A stretch of 64,000 bases of DNA from Lysobacterales bacterium (GTDB lineage Bacteria > Pseudomonadota > Gammaproteobacteria > Xanthomonadales > Ahniellaceae), in contig JADJCM010000002.1 in assembly GCA_016703225.1 (NCBI GenBank), positions 434,001-498,000 on the forward strand, read 5' to 3'. Below the pieces are notes generated by a model. The model was not told the DNA's origin. It worked only from the letters and a program-made list of their open reading frames with translations, and ran no database searches. A program made the position numbers and the translations under genes. Of this stretch, positions 25,931-34,964 are shown piece after piece (position 1 is the first letter of the stretch; the number at the start of each line of letters is the position of its first letter).

Positions 25931-26368
25931 TCAGGCGTAACGGTGCTGGTCGCGGCGCAGATCGCTGGCCTTGCCCTGTTCCTCACCGTGCATTTGTCGC
26001 AGCGCGCGCAACACCAGTCGATGCAGGTTCTGCACTTCGCCGTAGGGTGAGTTGAACGTGGCTCGGTAGGCGCAAACGAGCCAGCGCTTCAGGCCCGCCA
26101 GGCGGATTGCGCTGTGCGGCGAGCGCACCCGCGCAAACGCCACTGCGGCTTCCACCGACCAGTTGGTCGCTTCGTGGATCACTGGCTCCTGGTCCGAGGT
26201 TTCGGCTCGCGTCAGTTCGGCGAGCGCGGTCAGGGCGATGCTGCGGCGTTGCTCCGGGAGCAGCGACGAGATCGCGTCATTGACCGTGTTGTACTGGCGC
26301 AGCAGGTTCAGGTAACGCGCGAATACGGTGGTGCGCTGCAGCCATTTGTTGTTGCTGACGACTTCCAT
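25931..26368 (-). CDS. 145-aa protein of unknown function, paralogue 2
   Basis: The second copy of the pair, also 145 residues, with the same start context (GGGAGCCCAG before ATG) and the conserved RWLVCAYRATFNSPYGEVQ core. Its N-terminal and middle segments (RYLNLLRQYNTVND and QRRSIALTALAELTRAE) align without gaps to paralogue 1, and it ends DQHRYA. Divergence between the copies is well beyond a recent duplication, so both have probably been kept under selection. No signal peptide, membrane helix or catalytic motif is evident. A GC-rich inverted repeat at about 25871-25911 follows the gene and could terminate it. Confidence 0.75.
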   Translation of the reverse strand: MEVVSNNKWLQRTTVFARYLNLLRQYNTVNDAISSLLPEQRRSIALTALAELTRAETSDQEPVIHEATNWSVEAAVAFARVRSPHSAIRLAGLKRWLVCAYRATFNSPYGEVQNLHRLVLRALRQMHGEEQGKASDLRRDQHRYA

Positions 26369-26437
26369 GCTGGGCTCCCGATGCGTGGTGGATGGCGGCC
26401 ATCATCGTCTTCGCGCGCGTTGGGAGAGCGCCTTGGG

Positions 26438-26452
26438 TCACATTTCGTCAAT
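26438..26452 (-). promoter_or_regulatory. conserved ATTGACG-AATGTGA motif upstream of paralogue 2
   Basis: ATTGACGAAATGTGA on the minus strand differs by one base from the motif upstream of paralogue 1 and lies 69 bp before the start (66 bp in the other case). Here the -10 hexamer at 17-bp spacing is poor (CTCTCC), which suggests that the conserved element is a binding site rather than only a -35 box. Confidence 0.45.
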
Positions 26453-26526
26453 TTGCGGCGGTGGTTGTGGAAAACCACGGACGGGTTCACGCGGTGTGCG
26501 TGACCTGCGTCGCGGAATCCGCGTGC

Positions 26527-27381
26527 TCAGCTGCCGCGTCGCGCCAGCCGCTGGCCCACGCGCACCGGCACTTCCGCCGCCAGCAACGCATCGAGCGTCG
26601 CCATCGCCGGCGGCAGCAGCACAATCACCGTGGACCCGTAGTTGAAACGCGCCATTTCGGCGAAGCGCTCGAGTTGCACCGGCTTCGGTGCTGCGCGGTA
26701 GTCGCGCACGATCACGCGATCGGCATAGGCCGGAATTTCTACACCACCCCAGACGGTCTCGACGCCGGATACCAGCAGCGCGCCGACCATGACCACAGCC
26801 ATCGGGCCGAACTCGGTCTCGAATTGGCAGACCAGGCGTTCGTTGCGTGCGAACAGGCGCGGCACCTGCGCGACGGTGCCGGTGCCGACGCTGAACAGTC
26901 GCCCGGGAACGTGCCGCGTTTCCAGCAGGCGTCCGCTCCAGGGCATGTGCACACGGTGGTAGTCGCGCGGCGACAAGTAGATGGTCGCGAACACACCGCC
27001 ATCGAAGCGCTTGGCAAGCTCGACATCGGCGAGCAGTTCGGCGGCGCTGAAGTCGTAGCCCTTGGCCTGGAACATGCGCCCGTGGCGGATCGGCCCGCAC
27101 TGGCTGATGCGACCGTCGGCCGGCATCACGATGGCGTCGGCTTCGGCGGCCGCGGTGCGCGCTCCGGGCTTGAGCGCGCGCGTGAAGAAGGCATTGAAAT
27201 GCGCGTAGTCATCGAGATTCGCGGACGCGGCCTCGCTCCAGTCGACGCCGAAGCGCTTCGCGATGAAGCCGATCATCGCGTTCTTGAACCAGGGCGTCTC
27301 GATGCGCGCGACGCGCAGCGCCAGCGCCGACAACAGCCGGTGCGGCAGCAGGTATTGCAGGACGACGAACGGCGACATCAC
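26527..27381 (-). CDS. psd: phosphatidylserine decarboxylase proenzyme
   Basis: Psd makes phosphatidylethanolamine at the inner membrane. The 284-residue proenzyme has the conserved N-terminal FNAFFTRALKPGAR, the PADGRISQCG segment, a YLSPRDYHRVHMP motif and the ARFNYGSTVIVL site, where cleavage before the Ser of GST creates the pyruvoyl cofactor. The motif reads YGST rather than the LGST of E. coli, which still retains the reactive GST. The start overlaps the stop of the SCO gene by ATGA. Confidence 0.96.
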   Translation of the reverse strand: MMSPFVVLQYLLPHRLLSALALRVARIETPWFKNAMIGFIAKRFGVDWSEAASANLDDYAHFNAFFTRALKPGARTAAAEADAIVMPADGRISQCGPIRHGRMFQAKGYDFSAAELLADVELAKRFDGGVFATIYLSPRDYHRVHMPWSGRLLETRHVPGRLFSVGTGTVAQVPRLFARNERLVCQFETEFGPMAVVMVGALLVSGVETVWGGVEIPAYADRVIVRDYRAAPKPVQLERFAEMARFNYGSTVIVLLPPAMATLDALLAAEVPVRVGQRLARRGS

Positions 27382-27992
27382 TGGCCCGCCAGTTGCCGGA
27401 GGTCGGCGAACACTTTTTTCGGGTCGAGCGGCGGCGGGAAGCGGCCGAGCAGGCGACCCTCGGCATCGAGCACGAACACCGCAGCGCTGTGGTCGATGCT
27501 GTAGTCGGGTGATTCCGTGGTTTCGCGCACGTACAGCACGCCCATCTCGCGGGTGAGCGCGCCGAGCCGTTCGTGGTCGGCGGTCGCGGCCAGGATCCGC
27601 GGGCTGAAGTACTTCGTGTATTCGCCGAGCGCCTTCAGCTCATCGCGCTCCGGGTCGATCGACACGAACAGGAAACCGACACGCTCGTCGAGTCCGGCGG
27701 CGGCGAGCAAGCGGTCGATATCGCGCATCAATGCAAGCGTGGTCGGGCAGACATCGGGGCAATGGGTGAAGCCGAAGAATACAAGTTGGACTTTGCCGGC
27801 CAGCCGCGCCGCGTCCACCGCCTTGCCGTCCGCGCCGTCCAGCGAAAACGGCGACAGCGCGCGCGGCTGCGGGTAGGCCGACAGTGCCGAAAACGCGGCG
27901 CTGGAAACCGGGCCGGCGGGGCGCAGGCCCAGCCACAGGCCGAAGCCGGTCGCGACGGCGACCAGCACGATAATCCAGGGAAGTTGCCGCAT
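27378..27992 (-). CDS. SCO1/SenC family copper chaperone
   Basis: SCO proteins are membrane-anchored thioredoxin-like copper proteins that help assemble the CuA centre of cytochrome oxidase. Start at ATG 27992 gives an N-terminal anchor (PWIIVLVAVATGFGLWLGL). The copper site is present: CPDVC in FGFTHCPDVCPTT, and the distal His in YSIDHSAAVFVLD. Length (204 residues) is typical. It is co-transcribed with psd through an ATGA overlap, and faces away from prmB. No cytochrome oxidase gene is in the window. Confidence 0.92.
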   Translation of the reverse strand: MRQLPWIIVLVAVATGFGLWLGLRPAGPVSSAAFSALSAYPQPRALSPFSLDGADGKAVDAARLAGKVQLVFFGFTHCPDVCPTTLALMRDIDRLLAAAGLDERVGFLFVSIDPERDELKALGEYTKYFSPRILAATADHERLGALTREMGVLYVRETTESPDYSIDHSAAVFVLDAEGRLLGRFPPPLDPKKVFADLRQLAGQ

Positions 27993-28055
27993 GAGGTCAG
28001 GAAATTGGCAGAAAGGTCGTGGAGTATATCGGGCCAAGCTGTCTATCATCGGGCC

Positions 28056-28982
28056 ATGACCGACGAACTGAAGACCATCATCGATTTCATCCGCTTCGGC
28101 GCCTCGCGCTTTGCCGCCGCCGGCCTGAGTTTCGGCCACGGCTACGACAATGCCCTCGACGAGGCCACCCAGCTGACCCTGCACGCGTTGCACCTGCCGC
28201 ACGATCTGAAACCGGCGTATGGCCAGGCGCGCCTGGTCGCGGACGAGAAGCGCGAAGTGCTGCATCTGTTCGAGCGCCGCATCCGCGAACGCAAGCCGGC
28301 GTGTTATCTCACCGGCGAGGCCTGGTTTGCCGATCTCTCGTTCAAGTGCGACGAGCGTGCGCTGGTGCCGCGCTCGCCGATCGCGGAGTTGATCGAACAG
28401 GGTTATGAGCCATGGCGCAACGGGCGGCCGCTGCAGCGTGTACTCGATCTCTGCACCGGTGGTGGCTGCATCGCGATCGCGACCGCGCACCATCTGCCGG
28501 AGGCACAGGTCGATGGCGTCGACATCAGCGCCACGGCGTTGTCGTTGGCGCGCGAGAATGCCGAACGCCTGCTGGTCAGCGATCGCGTGCGCTTGATCGA
28601 GTCCGACCTGTTCGCTGCGCTGGACGGCGAGGTCTACGATTTGATCGTGACCAATCCGCCCTACGTCACCCACGCCGAAGTCGATGCGCTGCCGGCGGAA
28701 TATCGCTTCGAGCCGGAGAACGGACTGCGTGCGGGTGAAGACGGCCTCGACCTCGCGCTGCAAATCCTGGCGGCTGCACCGCAGCATCTGAGCGAAGACG
28801 GCTTCCTGATCTGCGAAGTCGGCGAGTCCGAGCGCGCGCTGGTCGAATTGCTGCCGCAGGTGCCGTTCAACTGGATCGAGTTCCAGGTCGGGCAGATGGG
28901 CATCTTCCAGATCGAGCGCGAAGACCTGCTCACCTGGCACCTGGAGATCGAAGCGTTGGCCGCGGAGCGTCGCGCTCGATGA
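28056..28982 (+). CDS. prmB: ribosomal protein uL3 glutamine methyltransferase
   Basis: PrmB methylates the side chain of a glutamine in ribosomal protein L3 using S-adenosylmethionine. The 308-residue protein has the N-terminal helical domain, the SAM-binding VLDLCTGGGCIAIATA motif, and the catalytic NPPYV motif (about residue 199). The preceding ERALVPRSPIAELIE segment distinguishes PrmB from PrmC. The stop overlaps the aroC start by ATGA, the same pairing seen in many gammaproteobacteria. Confidence 0.95.
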   Translation: MTDELKTIIDFIRFGASRFAAAGLSFGHGYDNALDEATQLTLHALHLPHDLKPAYGQARLVADEKREVLHLFERRIRERKPACYLTGEAWFADLSFKCDERALVPRSPIAELIEQGYEPWRNGRPLQRVLDLCTGGGCIAIATAHHLPEAQVDGVDISATALSLARENAERLLVSDRVRLIESDLFAALDGEVYDLIVTNPPYVTHAEVDALPAEYRFEPENGLRAGEDGLDLALQILAAAPQHLSEDGFLICEVGESERALVELLPQVPFNWIEFQVGQMGIFQIEREDLLTWHLEIEALAAERRAR

Positions 28983-30112
28983 GCCACAACCGCTTCGGCA
29001 AGATCTTCTCGGTCACCACCTTTGGCGAGAGCCACGGGCCGGCGATCGGCTGTGTGATCGACGGCGTGCCGCCGGGCATCGCGATTGCCGAAGACGATTT
29101 CGCACACGATCTGGCGCGACGCGCCACTGGCCGTTCGCGGCATACCTCGCAACGCCGTGAGGAAGACCGCGTCGAGATCCTGTCCGGTGTCTATCAGGGG
29201 CGCACCACCGGCACGGCGCTGGCGCTGCTGGTCCGCAACACCGATGCACGCAGCCAGGACTACTCGAACATCGCCGGGCAGTTCCGTCCCGGACACGCCG
29301 ACTACAGCTACTGGCAGAAGTACGGCATCCGCGATCCGCGCGGTGGCGGGCGTTCGAGCGCACGCGAGACGACGATGCGCGTCGCTGCGGCGGTGATCGC
29401 CAAGCGCTGGTTGCGCGAACACCATGACATCGCGGTGCGCGGGTATCTCGCGCAGATCGGCGAAATCACGCCGCGCGCATTCGACTGGAACGAGGTCGAG
29501 CACAACCCGTTCTTCTGGCCGGACGCAACGATGCTGGGCGAACTCGAAGCGTTCATGGACGCATTGCGCAAGTCCGGCGATTCGGTCGGAGCGCGCGTGA
29601 ATGCGGTGGCCAGCAAGGTGCCGCCGGGTTGGGGCGAGCCGATCTACGGCAAGCTCGACAGCGATCTCGCCGCGGCGATGATGGGCATCAACGCGGTCAA
29701 GGGTGTCGAGATCGGCGCCGGCTTTGCCAGTGTGGCGCAGCGCGGCAGCGAACATCGCGACCTGATGACGCCGGCCGGATTTCGCAGCAACCATGCCGGC
29801 GGAATTCTCGGCGGGATATCGACCGGGCAGGACATCGTCGTCAGTGTTGCGATCAAGCCGACTTCGAGCCTGCGCCTGCCGGGAGAGAGTGTCGACGTGA
29901 ATGGTGATGTGGTCGAGGTGGTCACCACCGGCCGCCATGATCCCTGCGTCGGCATTCGCGCCACACCGATCGTCGAGGCGATGCTGGCGTTGACCCTGAT
30001 CGATCATGCGTTGCGCCATCGTGCGCAGTGCGGTGATGTCGGCGAGGTTCAGCCGCGCATACCCGCGACCACGACCAAGACCAAGACCACCCCAAACCCC
30101 CGTTCGCCCTGA
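28979..30112 (+). CDS. aroC: chorismate synthase
   Basis: AroC carries out the last step of the shikimate pathway, producing chorismate with reduced FMN. The protein begins MSHNRFGKIFSVTTFGESHG and has the FMN-binding GGGRSSARETTMRVAAAVIAK segment and the closing HDPCVGIRATPIVEAM motif. The last 17 residues (IPATTTKTKTTPNPRSP) are Thr/Pro-rich and unlike the family. The stop codon itself lies inside an inverted repeat element, so the normal C-terminus seems to have been replaced or extended by repeat sequence. The catalytic core is intact. Confidence 0.96.
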   Translation: MSHNRFGKIFSVTTFGESHGPAIGCVIDGVPPGIAIAEDDFAHDLARRATGRSRHTSQRREEDRVEILSGVYQGRTTGTALALLVRNTDARSQDYSNIAGQFRPGHADYSYWQKYGIRDPRGGGRSSARETTMRVAAAVIAKRWLREHHDIAVRGYLAQIGEITPRAFDWNEVEHNPFFWPDATMLGELEAFMDALRKSGDSVGARVNAVASKVPPGWGEPIYGKLDSDLAAAMMGINAVKGVEIGAGFASVAQRGSEHRDLMTPAGFRSNHAGGILGGISTGQDIVVSVAIKPTSSLRLPGESVDVNGDVVEVVTTGRHDPCVGIRATPIVEAMLALTLIDHALRHRAQCGDVGEVQPRIPATTTKTKTTPNPRSP

Positions 30113-30191
30113 GCTTGTCGAAGGGCGGTCGCGAAAGGCCCGCAATGGAGAGTTCGAGTGAACGGCCTTCGACAGGCTCAGGCCGAACGGA
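30098..30191. repeat. inverted pair of TTCGACAAGCTCAGG-type repeats
   Basis: The left arm CCGTTCGCCCTGAGCTTGTC continues into GAAGGGC (30098-30125), and the right arm GGCCTTCGACAGGCTCAGGC continues into CGAACGG (30163-30190). They are imperfect inverted copies separated by about 37 bp and could form a long hairpin. This palindromic family is widely scattered in proteobacterial genomes. The left arm contains the aroC stop codon; the right arm lies 77 bp before asd. Confidence 0.85.
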
Positions 30192-30267
30192 TCCCTCGCT
30201 CGGCCACGAACCTGATCACTGCCCGACTCACTCCGCCGCGAGCAATTCGCACTGCCAAGGAAACACG

Positions 30268-31296
30268 ATGAACCAGAACCGCAGCTTCAACGTCGCCGTC
30301 GTCGGCGCCACCGGTGCCGTCGGCGAGACGATGCTGAACATCCTGCACGAGCGCGACTTTCCGGTCGGCGAGTTGGTGCCGCTCGCAAGCGAGCGCTCGG
30401 CGGGTACGCGCGTCAAGCTCGGCAATCGCAGTTTCGTCACCCAGGACCTCGACCAGTACGACTTCAATGGCATCGACATCGCGCTGTTCTCGGCTGGCGG
30501 CAAGGTCTCGGCCGTGCATGCGCCACGCGCTGCAGCAGCAGGCGCCGTGGTGATCGACAACACTTCGCAGTTCCGTTACGACGACGACATCCCGCTGGTC
30601 GTGGCGGAGGTGAATCCGCACGCGATCGCGCGCTACACCACGCGCGGCATCATCGCCAATCCGAACTGCTCGACGATGCAGATGCTGGTCGCGCTGGCGC
30701 CGATCCATCGCGCCGTCGGCATCAACCGCATCAACGTTGCGACCTACCAGTCGGTTTCCGGCGCCGGTCGATCCGGGCTCGAAGAACTCGGCAGGCAAAC
30801 CTCGCAGCTGCTCAATTTTCAGCCAGCGGAGACGAAGAAGTTCCCGGTGCAGATCGCGTTCAACTTGATTCCGCACATCGACGACTTCATGGACAACGGC
30901 TACACCAAGGAAGAAATGAAGATGGTCTGGGAGACGCAGAAGATCCTCGAAGATGCGTCGATCGTGGTGAACCCGACCGCGGTGCGCGTGCCGGTGTTCT
31001 ACGGCCACGCCGAAGCGCTGCATATCGAGACGCGCGCGAAGCTCGGCGCGGCCGAGGCGCGCCGGCTGCTGCAGGCCGCGCCCGGGATCGAGGTGGTGGA
31101 CGAGCGTGTTGCGGGCGGCTATCCGACCCCGGTCACGCATGCGGCAGGCAACGACGCGGTCTACGTCGGCCGCATCCGCGAGGATATTTCCCACCCGAAC
31201 GGCCTCAATCTGTGGGTGGTCAGCGACAACATTCGCAAGGGCGCGGCCTTGAATGCGGTACAGATTGCCGAACGGCTGATCGCGGAGTATCTGTAA
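30268..31296 (+). CDS. asd: aspartate-semialdehyde dehydrogenase
   Basis: Asd reduces aspartyl phosphate to the semialdehyde on the route to lysine, threonine, methionine and diaminopimelate. The ATG at 30268 follows AAGGAAACACG. The 342-residue protein has the NADP-binding VVGATGAVGETML motif, the catalytic Cys in ANPNCSTMQM, the SGAGRSGLEEL loop, and the active-site His in the VRVPVFYGHAEA region. It fits the shorter, non-enterobacterial Asd type often found upstream of fimV. The frame extends upstream through the repeat element, but that portion is not plausible coding sequence. Confidence 0.96.
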   Translation: MNQNRSFNVAVVGATGAVGETMLNILHERDFPVGELVPLASERSAGTRVKLGNRSFVTQDLDQYDFNGIDIALFSAGGKVSAVHAPRAAAAGAVVIDNTSQFRYDDDIPLVVAEVNPHAIARYTTRGIIANPNCSTMQMLVALAPIHRAVGINRINVATYQSVSGAGRSGLEELGRQTSQLLNFQPAETKKFPVQIAFNLIPHIDDFMDNGYTKEEMKMVWETQKILEDASIVVNPTAVRVPVFYGHAEALHIETRAKLGAAEARRLLQAAPGIEVVDERVAGGYPTPVTHAAGNDAVYVGRIREDISHPNGLNLWVVSDNIRKGAALNAVQIAERLIAEYL

Positions 31297-31456
31297 CCCG
31301 AGCGCCCTGCGCTGCCCCCAGGGGCTCGCGGATGGCGTGATTCCACCCGGAAACCCAATCTTCCCCTGCACTTAGGGGCGTGTTATAAGCTCGATTCTAA
31401 GATCAATGACCGTCTGCGACGGTTGTGGCCCAACTGGACGAACTGGGGAAACAGGC

Positions 31457-34078
31457 ATGAACCGACCGTTGCCGCTCTCTCTCGCCGTAGCCTTGGCTTT
31501 GGGCAGCTCCGCTGCGCATGCGCTGGGACTGGGCGGGATTTCCGTGAAGTCGGAGCTCAATCAACCGCTGCGCGCCGAGATACCGGTCTATGTCAGCACA
31601 CCGGCGGAAGCCGAGTCGCTCCGCGTTGATCTGGCGGCGGCCGCCGAATTCGCGCGGGTCGGGCTGGACATCGGCGATATCGGGACGCCGTTGGAGTTCG
31701 AGGTCGGCAAGAACGCGCGCGGTGAGCCGGTGATTCTGGTGCATTCGAACCAGGCAATTCGCGAGCCGACCCTGACCTTCCTGGTCGAAGTGAACTGGTC
31801 CAACGGGCGCTTCCTGCGCGAATACTCGGTGCTGTTGGAACCGCCGATCACGGTGCCGGTCAGCGCACCCAGTGCGCCGCCATCGGCGATCGCGCCCGCC
31901 GCTTCGGTCGAGCCGATTGCCGAGCCGGAAGCGGTCGCACCCACACCGATCGCCGAGCCCGAGCCATTGCCCGAGCCTGTTGCCGCAGAGGCGCCCGCGG
32001 CGGCCGCGGCCGAGCCGGAGTCGGCGCAAGCCGAGCCAGCGGCAGTCGCACCCGAGTCGGAGCCAGCCGCCAGCGAACCATTGGCCAGCAGCGAGCCGGA
32101 GCCGGAGCCGGCCGCTGAGCCGCAGCCACCCGAGCCGACGCCCGAGCCAGAACCGTATGCAACGCCCGCTGCATCGTCGCCCAGTGAGTACGGGCCAGTG
32201 GCCAGTGGCGAGACCCTGTGGGAGATCTCGAACAACACGCGTCCTGCAAACGTGACGCCGAGCCAGATGATGCTTGCCTTGCTGCGAGCCAATCCGGATG
32301 CATTCTTCCGCGACAACGTCAATGCGCTGAAGCGCGGTGCGGTCCTGCGTATTCCGGGCGAAGCAGACTTGCAAGGCCTCGCCGCCGCCGAGGCCGCCGC
32401 CGAAATCGTCAGCCAGAACCAGAGCTGGATCGAGGCCACGCGTCCGACCACGGTCTCCGATGCCAGCGTCCTTTCGAGCGGCACCTTGCCCGGGTCCGCT
32501 GGTACCGGTACGCGGCCAGGCTCGCGCCTGGAGTTGGTGCCGCCGGCGTCGGGACAGAGCACTTCGGATCGCCCCGGCGCACCCGGAGGCACTGGCGACA
32601 GCGCCGCCGTGCGCGCCGATCTTGCGCGCACCCGCGAGACGCTCACCAGCGCCCAGCAGGAGTCCGGTGAGTTGCGCTCACGCGTCAAGGAGCTCGAGAA
32701 CATCAACTCGACCAACCAGCGCCTGCTCACGCTCAAGGACAGCCAGCTCAAGAACCTGCAGGACAAGTTGACTAGCGCCGAGCGCGCGACGCTCGAAGCC
32801 GACCGCAAGGCCGCGGCTGCGGCTGCGGCTGCGGCAAGCGCGCTGGTATCGACTCCGGTGGAGCCGATCGCTGTTGCGCCGGTCGAGCCGACGCCGGTCG
32901 AGCCGGTGCCGGTCACAGTCGATCCTCTGTCCAGTGCGACTCCGGATACGTCCTCCACCCTGCCAGATGGCACAACGACCACGCCCGACGCTGCCGTTTT
33001 CGATCCGCTGGCGACCGCGGAGCCGGCGACCCCGGACACCACGGCGGAACCCGCCGAAGTGTTGCCGATCGTTGATGCCGAGCCGGTCGTGGTCGGCGAA
33101 CCGGCTGCGCCCGCGGGCGAGCCTTGGTATGGAGCACTGATGAACAAGTACGTCCTCGGCGGACTCGGTCTGCTCGCGGTCCTGGCCGGGCTGGGTATGG
33201 TGGTTTCGCGCCGACGCAAGTCCGAAAGACCGGCGGTTGCGCCCGGCTCGATCTCTGGTCAGTTCGGCGCCACCGTCGGCGGCGAGAGCGAAGAGTCGTC
33301 GATGTTGTCGGCGCTGGCCTCGGATCCGACCGATCTCAACGCGCATTTGAACGTGCTCGAGTTCTATTACATGCGTCGCAACGCCGACAAGTTCGAAGCG
33401 GCTGCGGAAGCGATGTACGCACAGTTGCCGGACCCGACGGCGCCCGAGTGGCAGGGTGCACTGCTGATGGGGCGCGACCTGTGCCCGACCCATCCGATGT
33501 TCGCCGATGCCTCCGGCGCCCCGGCGCCGGGCGGCAATGCTTTCGCCGACCCGTTTGCCGCGATGCCGAATTTCGATGGGCACGAGCCCAAGTCACGGCC
33601 AGCAGGTGCGGTCGACGACGACTTCGACTTCGATCTCGGCGAGACGCCGGCAGCAGCGCCGGCACGGAACACTACGGTGCCGACGGCGGCGGCGGAGAAC
33701 TTCGACTTCAACCTGATCGACGACACCTCCAAGCGCGCCGCGGCTTCGGCCCCGGCTGCGAAGCAGGACTTGTCGTTCGACTTCGATCTCGACGCATCGG
33801 CCGCGGGCCCGAAGGCGAGCGAGATTTCCTTCGAACTGCCGCCCATTGATCTCGCTGCATTCGGCAAGTCCGGCTCCGAGTCGGCAACCCAGTCCATGGA
33901 TGCGGTCAAGGACGAGTTCATGGGCGATGATGCGGTCGCGACCAAGATCGATTTGGCGCGCGCCTATCTCGACATGGGCGACGCCGATGGTGCGCGCAGC
34001 ATGCTCGAGGAAGTCATGGCCGAGGGCAGCGCTTCGCAGAAGGACGAGGCCGCGAAGTTGCTCGCCGAAATCCGCTAG
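31457..34078 (+). CDS. fimV: FimV-like polar/pilus assembly protein
   Basis: FimV organises the cell pole and type IV pilus function. Start ATG 31457 gives a signal peptide (ending SSAAHALGLG). The first 115 residues match the periplasmic FimV domain (GGISVKSELNQPLRAEIPV). A very Pro/Glu/Ala-rich stretch follows (about 140-240), then a LysM-like peptidoglycan-binding motif (about 243-298, SGETLWEISNNTRP). Next come a coiled coil (about 385-458), one transmembrane helix (about 565-585), an acidic cytoplasmic region and a C-terminal TPR-like motif (IDLARAYLDMGDADGARSML) as in Pseudomonas FimV. Its position between asd and truA is the conserved one. Confidence 0.94.
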   Translation: MNRPLPLSLAVALALGSSAAHALGLGGISVKSELNQPLRAEIPVYVSTPAEAESLRVDLAAAAEFARVGLDIGDIGTPLEFEVGKNARGEPVILVHSNQAIREPTLTFLVEVNWSNGRFLREYSVLLEPPITVPVSAPSAPPSAIAPAASVEPIAEPEAVAPTPIAEPEPLPEPVAAEAPAAAAAEPESAQAEPAAVAPESEPAASEPLASSEPEPEPAAEPQPPEPTPEPEPYATPAASSPSEYGPVASGETLWEISNNTRPANVTPSQMMLALLRANPDAFFRDNVNALKRGAVLRIPGEADLQGLAAAEAAAEIVSQNQSWIEATRPTTVSDASVLSSGTLPGSAGTGTRPGSRLELVPPASGQSTSDRPGAPGGTGDSAAVRADLARTRETLTSAQQESGELRSRVKELENINSTNQRLLTLKDSQLKNLQDKLTSAERATLEADRKAAAAAAAAASALVSTPVEPIAVAPVEPTPVEPVPVTVDPLSSATPDTSSTLPDGTTTTPDAAVFDPLATAEPATPDTTAEPAEVLPIVDAEPVVVGEPAAPAGEPWYGALMNKYVLGGLGLLAVLAGLGMVVSRRRKSERPAVAPGSISGQFGATVGGESEESSMLSALASDPTDLNAHLNVLEFYYMRRNADKFEAAAEAMYAQLPDPTAPEWQGALLMGRDLCPTHPMFADASGAPAPGGNAFADPFAAMPNFDGHEPKSRPAGAVDDDFDFDLGETPAAAPARNTTVPTAAAENFDFNLIDDTSKRAAASAPAAKQDLSFDFDLDASAAGPKASEISFELPPIDLAAFGKSGSESATQSMDAVKDEFMGDDAVATKIDLARAYLDMGDADGARSMLEEVMAEGSASQKDEAAKLLAEIR

Positions 34079-34101
34079 CGCGCTTCGATTCGTGCCGACA
34101 C

Positions 34102-34135
34102 AAAGGGCCCGGTAGACTCCGGGCCCTTTGCTTGT
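34102..34135 (+). terminator. rho-independent terminator after fimV
   Basis: AAAGGGCCCGG and CCGGGCCCTTT form a perfect 11-bp stem with a TAGACT loop, followed by GCTTGTG. It lies 23 bp past the fimV stop and separates fimV from the truA-trp block. Confidence 0.8.
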
Positions 34136-34193
34136 GTGCCTTGGCCATGAACTGCGCTCGAAGTTCCCGATTCCCGCGTGCGAGACACCGCTC

Positions 34194-34964
34194 GTGACGC
34201 GCTACGCGATGGCGCTCGAATATGACGGCTCGCGCTTCCACGGCTGGCAGACGCAGCGCGTCGGCAGCACCGTGCAGGCGACGCTGGAAAAGGCGATCTC
34301 GTTGGTCGCCCACCATGCGCTGGCGGTCACCGCTGCCGGGCGTACCGATACCGGCGTGCATGCCGCGTTCCAGGTCGTGCATTTCGACAGCGACGCAAAG
34401 CGGGTCGAGCGCGCGTGGTTGCTCGGCACCAACACGCATCTGCCGAAATCGGTGGTGGCGCGCTGGGTGCAGCCGGTGGCCCAGGATTTCCATGCGCGCT
34501 TCTCGGCGCAGTCGCGGCGTTACCGCTACACGATCCTCAATCGACTGGTGCGCCCGGCCATCGCCCGCGAGCGGCTGTCGTGGATTCGCCTGCCGCTCGA
34601 CGTGCAGGTGATGCAGATGGCCAGCCGGTGCCTGGTCGGCATCCATGATTTCACCAGTTTCCGCACTGTCGCCTGCCAGGCGCACTCGCCGGTGCGCGAC
34701 CTGCGCCGCATCGAGTTTTCGCGCGAAGACGATTTGATCCACATGGACATCGAAGCGAACGGCTTCCTGCATCACATGGTGCGCAACCTCATCGGCAGCT
34801 TGATGCAGGTCGGTCACGGCCAGAAGCCGGGCGAGTGGATCGGCGAAGTGCTGGCGGCGCGTGATCGCACGCTGGCCGGGGTGACCGCGCCGCCGGAGGG
34901 CCTGGTCTTCGTCGGGCCGCGCTACGAACGACGCTTCGGCCTGCCGGACGAGGTATCGCTGTGA
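34194..34964 (+). CDS. truA: tRNA pseudouridine(38-40) synthase
   Basis: TruA modifies uridines 38-40 in the anticodon stem-loop. The GTG at 34194 is chosen because it gives the usual short lead into MALEYDGSRFHGWQ; the frame is open further upstream but without similarity. The catalytic Asp is in AAGRTDTGVHA. RRYRYTILNR and the C-terminal FLHHMVRNLIGSLM segment are normal. Length 256 fits the family. The stop overlaps the trpF start by GTGA. Confidence 0.95.
   Translation: MTRYAMALEYDGSRFHGWQTQRVGSTVQATLEKAISLVAHHALAVTAAGRTDTGVHAAFQVVHFDSDAKRVERAWLLGTNTHLPKSVVARWVQPVAQDFHARFSAQSRRYRYTILNRLVRPAIARERLSWIRLPLDVQVMQMASRCLVGIHDFTSFRTVACQAHSPVRDLRRIEFSREDDLIHMDIEANGFLHHMVRNLIGSLMQVGHGQKPGEWIGEVLAARDRTLAGVTAPPEGLVFVGPRYERRFGLPDEVSL

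Noticed and set aside
30115..30267. Upstream extension of asd through the inverted repeat
   Set aside because: The translation (SERPSTGSGRTDPS) is the well-known artefact of this repeat family; the ATG at 30268 has a proper ribosome binding site.
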